Assembly (NCBI GenBank): GCA_002427745.1
Contig: DIYF01000157.1
Location: 1-58,097, forward strand
Length of the DNA stretch: 58,097 nt
Source: Roseivirga sp. UBA6061
GTDB lineage: Bacteria; Bacteroidota; Bacteroidia; Cytophagales; Cyclobacteriaceae
Direction of reading: 5' to 3'
In this document: positions 55,937 to 58,097 of the stretch, piece after piece
How the letters are laid out: each line of letters opens with the position of its first letter
How positions within the stretch are numbered: position 1 is the first letter of the stretch
Program-made: the position numbers and the translations under genes
Notes under the pieces: generated by a model
What the model saw: only the letters and a program-made list of their open reading frames with translations
What the model was told of the DNA's origin: nothing
Database searches by the model: none

Positions 55937-56575
55937 CTAAAACATAGCCTTTAAAGTACCCCAAAGTGCCTTTTTCATCTCTACATTCTGTGCAATGGCA
56001 GCCAGAGCGTCTGCTTTCAGGTAGCTCTTGCGATTCACTTCCATCAGCTGATAGAGTGGGGCATTATGCAGAGCGGCTATCTTACTGGTACCAAAGGCTA
56101 TCAGGTGGCGATGGTTCTGCTCAGAAAGCAAGGCATCAATTTGTTCTGTACTGGCATCTTTGACATTCACCAGAAGCACGTCATCCATTGAGCGCTTTAC
56201 CGCTCCCATGATTTTTTCCAGTAAGCCCTTGAGGGCATCTTCCAATACCGCCTCGCTGGACTCTACTAAAAGCAGACAATGTTTCAGGTTATTACCCTCG
56301 GTAGGTAAGGGCTTGAGGTAAACAGGCTCAGGCTCCTTAACGACAGCTGGAGCAGGCTCAATCACCGGCATGGTCGGTTTAGCAGTGGGGGTAGGCTCAG
56401 GAGCTTTCTGCTGTGGCGCTTCTGCTGTTTTTGGAGCAGTTGGAGCTTCGGAAACAGGTACTGGTTGAGCTGCCTTTTCAACAGCCGGTGTTTCAGGCTT
56501 CAGAAGCTCTCCTTCTTCCTTGATGACATAGATGTCTTCCGTAATAAAATGGGGGAGGAAGGAATAATCAGACAT
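55937..56575 (-). CDS. Pro/Ala-rich protein of unknown function
   Basis: A 212-residue protein. The first 25 residues (MSDYSFLPHFITEDIYVIKEE) are followed by a disordered Pro/Ala/Glu-rich linker (about 27-95). The second half is a compact alpha/beta domain with LKHCLLLVESSEAVLEDALKGLLEKIM, DDVLLVNVKD, HRHLIAFGTSKI and VEMKKALWGTLKAMF. The domain order loosely recalls the psi subunit of DNA polymerase III, but I would not assign it. It shares orientation with the downstream thioesterase gene, which lies about 90 bp upstream in transcription direction. Confidence 0.6.
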   Translation of the reverse strand: MSDYSFLPHFITEDIYVIKEEGELLKPETPAVEKAAQPVPVSEAPTAPKTAEAPQQKAPEPTPTAKPTMPVIEPAPAVVKEPEPVYLKPLPTEGNNLKHCLLLVESSEAVLEDALKGLLEKIMGAVKRSMDDVLLVNVKDASTEQIDALLSEQNHRHLIAFGTSKIAALHNAPLYQLMEVNRKSYLKADALAAIAQNVEMKKALWGTLKAMF

Positions 56576-56664
56576 GATACTGTTCCGGAGTTAAATGTTA
56601 CTTGTTTACAAGTTAGTTAAGAACTCTAAACTCTTACACTTGAAACCCTTAAACATTAAACCAA

Positions 56665-57180
56665 TCAGTCAAAAATACTCTTCAGCTCAGTTGCATCTTC
56701 CGGCTTCATGCGCTTGGCCAGTACCAGTCTCAGCTGTCTTCTTCGCAAAGCACCTTCATAAAGCTCCTTTTCCTCATCCGTTTCAGGTATCAGCTCCGGT
56801 ACATCAATCGGGCGACCGCCCTGGTCTACTGCCACAAAAGTAAAGAAGGCACTATGACTTTTAAATTTGGTTCCTGAAGGGATATTCTCTGCGAATACTT
56901 CAATATACACCTCCATAGAAGAACTGAAGGCACGGGTCACCTTGGCAGTAAGGGTTACCACATCGCCCAACTGAATAGGGTTGCGGAAAGATATGTTATC
57001 TGCGGAAGCTGTCACCACAATACGGTTAGAGTGTTTTTGGGCAGAAATAGCTGAAACTACATCCATCCAGTGCATCAATCTGCCTCCCATCAGGTTGTTC
57101 AGTGTGTTGGTGTCATTGGGTAGTACCAACTCGGTCATGGTTACCCATGAATCTGAACACTTTTTTGTCTTCCTTGCCAT
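56665..57180 (-). CDS. Acyl-CoA thioesterase (hotdog fold)
   Basis: A 171-residue hotdog protein. The segment NTLNNLMGGRLMHWMDVVSAISAQKH carries the active-site Asp/Asn loop of the 4HBT acyl-CoA thioesterase type, followed by VVTASADNISFRNPIQLGD and VYIEVFAENIPSG. It resembles the cytosolic YciA/BACH group that hydrolyses medium-chain acyl-CoA. The C-terminal extension (about 130-171) is Arg/Lys-rich. No signal peptide. Confidence 0.88.
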   Translation of the reverse strand: MARKTKKCSDSWVTMTELVLPNDTNTLNNLMGGRLMHWMDVVSAISAQKHSNRIVVTASADNISFRNPIQLGDVVTLTAKVTRAFSSSMEVYIEVFAENIPSGTKFKSHSAFFTFVAVDQGGRPIDVPELIPETDEEKELYEGALRRRQLRLVLAKRMKPEDATELKSIFD

Positions 57181-57387
57181 AGTTTCTTTTGTTTGCTACG
57201 AAATTACGCAGTGGTTTGGTGATATCTATGGCTGAAACGTTTTTTGAATGAAAATAATTCGGTTTAGATGATATTGCGTTCCATTGTAAATCTGAACGAA
57301 GGCCTGAGTGATTGCTGGTGCATTCTGGAAGCCTGAAGAATACTCATTTTCGGAAAAAAATCAGGTCAGTGACCAGCGGGCTTTCTG

Positions 57388-57505
57388 CTATGTCAGATAC
57401 TCCCCTGGACTCTTACCGAAACGTTCTCTGAAGAGCCTGGAAAATTGCGTTTACTATCGCCCATTTGCTCTGTCAGGCTTTCTATGGAGAAACCAATGTC
57501 ACTTA
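57388..57505 (-). pseudogene. Remnant of an AraC-type helix-turn-helix regulator, frameshifted
   Basis: On the minus strand, one frame reads SDIGFSIESLTEQMGDSKRN and the next frame continues FSRLFRERFGKSPGEYLT and a stop (TAG at 57388-57390). Joined, this is the C-terminal half of an AraC domain, with the usual second-helix pattern MxxSxRNFxRLFRERFGxSPxEY. The frame changes within an AATTTTCC run at about 57448-57456. A stop upstream of the first frame shows the rest is lost. It is thus a truncated and frameshifted relic. Confidence 0.72.
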
Positions 57506-57533
57506 TTGATCAGAAAGAGTAACGAGTAAAAGA

Positions 57534-57560
57534 AAGAGGCATATGCCTCTTCTTTTTTAA
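57534..57560. terminator. Perfect palindromic terminator
   Basis: AAGAGGCAT and ATGCCTCTT form an 18-bp perfect palindrome (57534-57551) followed by TCTTTTTTAA on the plus strand and preceded by an A-rich tract, so it could terminate in both directions. Confidence 0.75.
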
Positions 57561-57710
57561 TTAAGGAAAAATGGTGTCTACCACACTTTCCCAGGTCCAG
57601 ATAACGAAATCGACAACGACTTCTGTTACCTCAGATGAAGCTACTTCCGCTCCCGTAGAGACAAGTGATGACCCCATTTCAGTCATAAAGTGTAAGGCAC
57701 TAATCCACAT
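57561..57710 (-). CDS. Possible small protein, 49 residues
   Basis: A minus-strand frame from ATG (57708-57710) to TAA (57561-57563), coding a 49-residue peptide that begins MWISALHFMTEMGSS and ends FVIWTWESVVDTIFP. It is acidic and has a hydrophobic, Trp-containing tail. It ends right at the terminator palindrome and is bordered upstream by another terminator-like hairpin (57747-57781), so it looks like a complete small unit. No ribosome binding site is obvious and I know no family. A long frame on the plus strand (57571-57756) overlaps it and is probably a shadow. Confidence 0.35.
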   Translation of the reverse strand: MWISALHFMTEMGSSLVSTGAEVASSEVTEVVVDFVIWTWESVVDTIFP

Positions 57711-57746
57711 AGTGATGTTGTTTAAAGTTAAAATTCAGAATACTTC

Positions 57747-57781
57747 AAAAGGGTAATGCCAGGCTGGCATATGACCCTTTT
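57747..57781. terminator. Terminator-like double hairpin
   Basis: AAAAGGGT and ACCCTTTT arms enclose an inner GCCAG/CTGGC hairpin. T-tracts flank it on both strands, which fits bidirectional termination. Nothing convincing is coded between 57782 and 57865. Confidence 0.65.
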
Positions 57782-57865
57782 AGCCTCTAGTTCCTGCTGT
57801 GGAGATTTGTTACCCTTCATGAGAGAGATTTTTTTGGTTTTCTTTTCTGATACGATCGGCCATGA

Positions 57866-58097
57866 GCTATTGACCATGGACCATCGACCTTCCCCCTAAT
57901 CAACTAATAACCAAACTGTATAGGTTACTACCGTCTGACCTTCGGTGCTGACGGGGCTATTGACCATGGACCATCGACTATTGACCTACCCACTAATTAA
58001 CTAACTAGCTAATCAACCAATTATCTAATTAACCACTGACCTGACTGTATAAGTCACTACGTCTGACCTTCGGTACTGACGGAGCAATAGACCATGG
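57866..58097. repeat. Composite repeat: heptamer arrays with a 39-bp hairpin element (continues past the window)
   Basis: Heptamers of the type TATTGAC, CATGGAC and CATCGAC run from 57867 to 57887 and again from 57957 to 57986; a partial copy starts at 58084. Between them, a 38-39 bp element (57916-57954 and 58045-58082) is nearly identical, beginning CTGTATA and ending GACGG. It has an internal imperfect hairpin around ACC-TTC-GGT. Spacers are AT-rich (CTAATTAACTAACTAGC). No coding frame is seen. The heptamers match those flanking the four-helix-bundle gene. Confidence 0.8.

Noticed and set aside
57571..57756. Plus-strand 61-residue frame
   Set aside because: Ser/Thr-rich chance frame complementary to the better-supported minus-strand frame at 57561-57710.

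Overview
The window reads as chromosomal DNA of a Bacteroidota bacterium, most likely of the order Cytophagales. This is an inference from the gene families: LVIVD-type lipoproteins, MacB/FtsX permeases, a TlpA/DUF4369-like protein, a membrane-anchored MutS relative and tryptophan dioxygenase next to glutaryl-CoA dehydrogenase. Starts mostly lack a strong Shine-Dalgarno sequence, and several carry an upstream TAnnTTTG box, as expected for this phylum. No rRNA, tRNA, CRISPR array, phage or transposase was found.

Layout. 1-5.1 kb: N-terminal part of an amidohydrolase lipoprotein, then gcdH and kynA (tryptophan to glutaryl-CoA catabolism) in divergent orientation, a COG2509 flavoprotein and a small membrane protein. 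5.2-12.4 kb: an AAC(3)-I-like acetyltransferase, a zinc-ribbon membrane protein coupled to a small XRE regulator, a PTH2-like protein, a polyprenyl diphosphate synthase, a membrane MutS homologue, a thioredoxin-like protein and a CoA-binding protein. 12.4-17.5 kb: gyrB, then polyphosphate kinase and Ppx/GppA arranged tail to tail with overlapping stop codons. 17.7-25.1 kb: three exported proteins, then a methionine operon (SAM-I riboswitch, metH in two pieces, metF) in which a four-helix-bundle (S23/IVP-like) gene sits between the two metH pieces, flanked by heptanucleotide repeats and an 85-bp tandem duplication.

25.1-37 kb: a TolB-like propeller protein, a methyltransferase, a DEAD-box helicase, an ECF sigma factor with a Cys-bearing tail plus membrane partner, small exported and membrane proteins, a class V aminotransferase-like protein, a large ABC permease and an S9 peptidase. 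37-40.7 kb: ECF sigma, anti-sigma and fasciclin genes, then an ACSF3/MatB-like acyl-CoA synthetase. 40.7-42.3 kb: an AT-rich patch with an orphan Cys-rich lipoprotein and a membrane protein. 42.3-50 kb: HMG-CoA lyase, a GDPD-like protein lacking key catalytic residues, a beta-lactamase-fold hydrolase, dprA with a MerR gene, a CapA-like protein and an M23 peptidase. 50-55.2 kb: alaS, gatB and a TlpA-like lipoprotein, closely packed.

55.2 kb to the end is repeat-rich: four tandem ~140-bp palindromic elements with conserved 45-bp linkers, a Pro/Ala-rich protein, an acyl-CoA thioesterase, a frameshifted AraC-type remnant, a possible 49-codon gene between two terminator-like palindromes, and a second repeat family made of heptamer arrays plus a 39-bp hairpin element.

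The most interesting signals are the heptamer repeats shared by the four-helix-bundle gene inside the metH operon and the window end, and a possible competing P1 helix in the SAM riboswitch.
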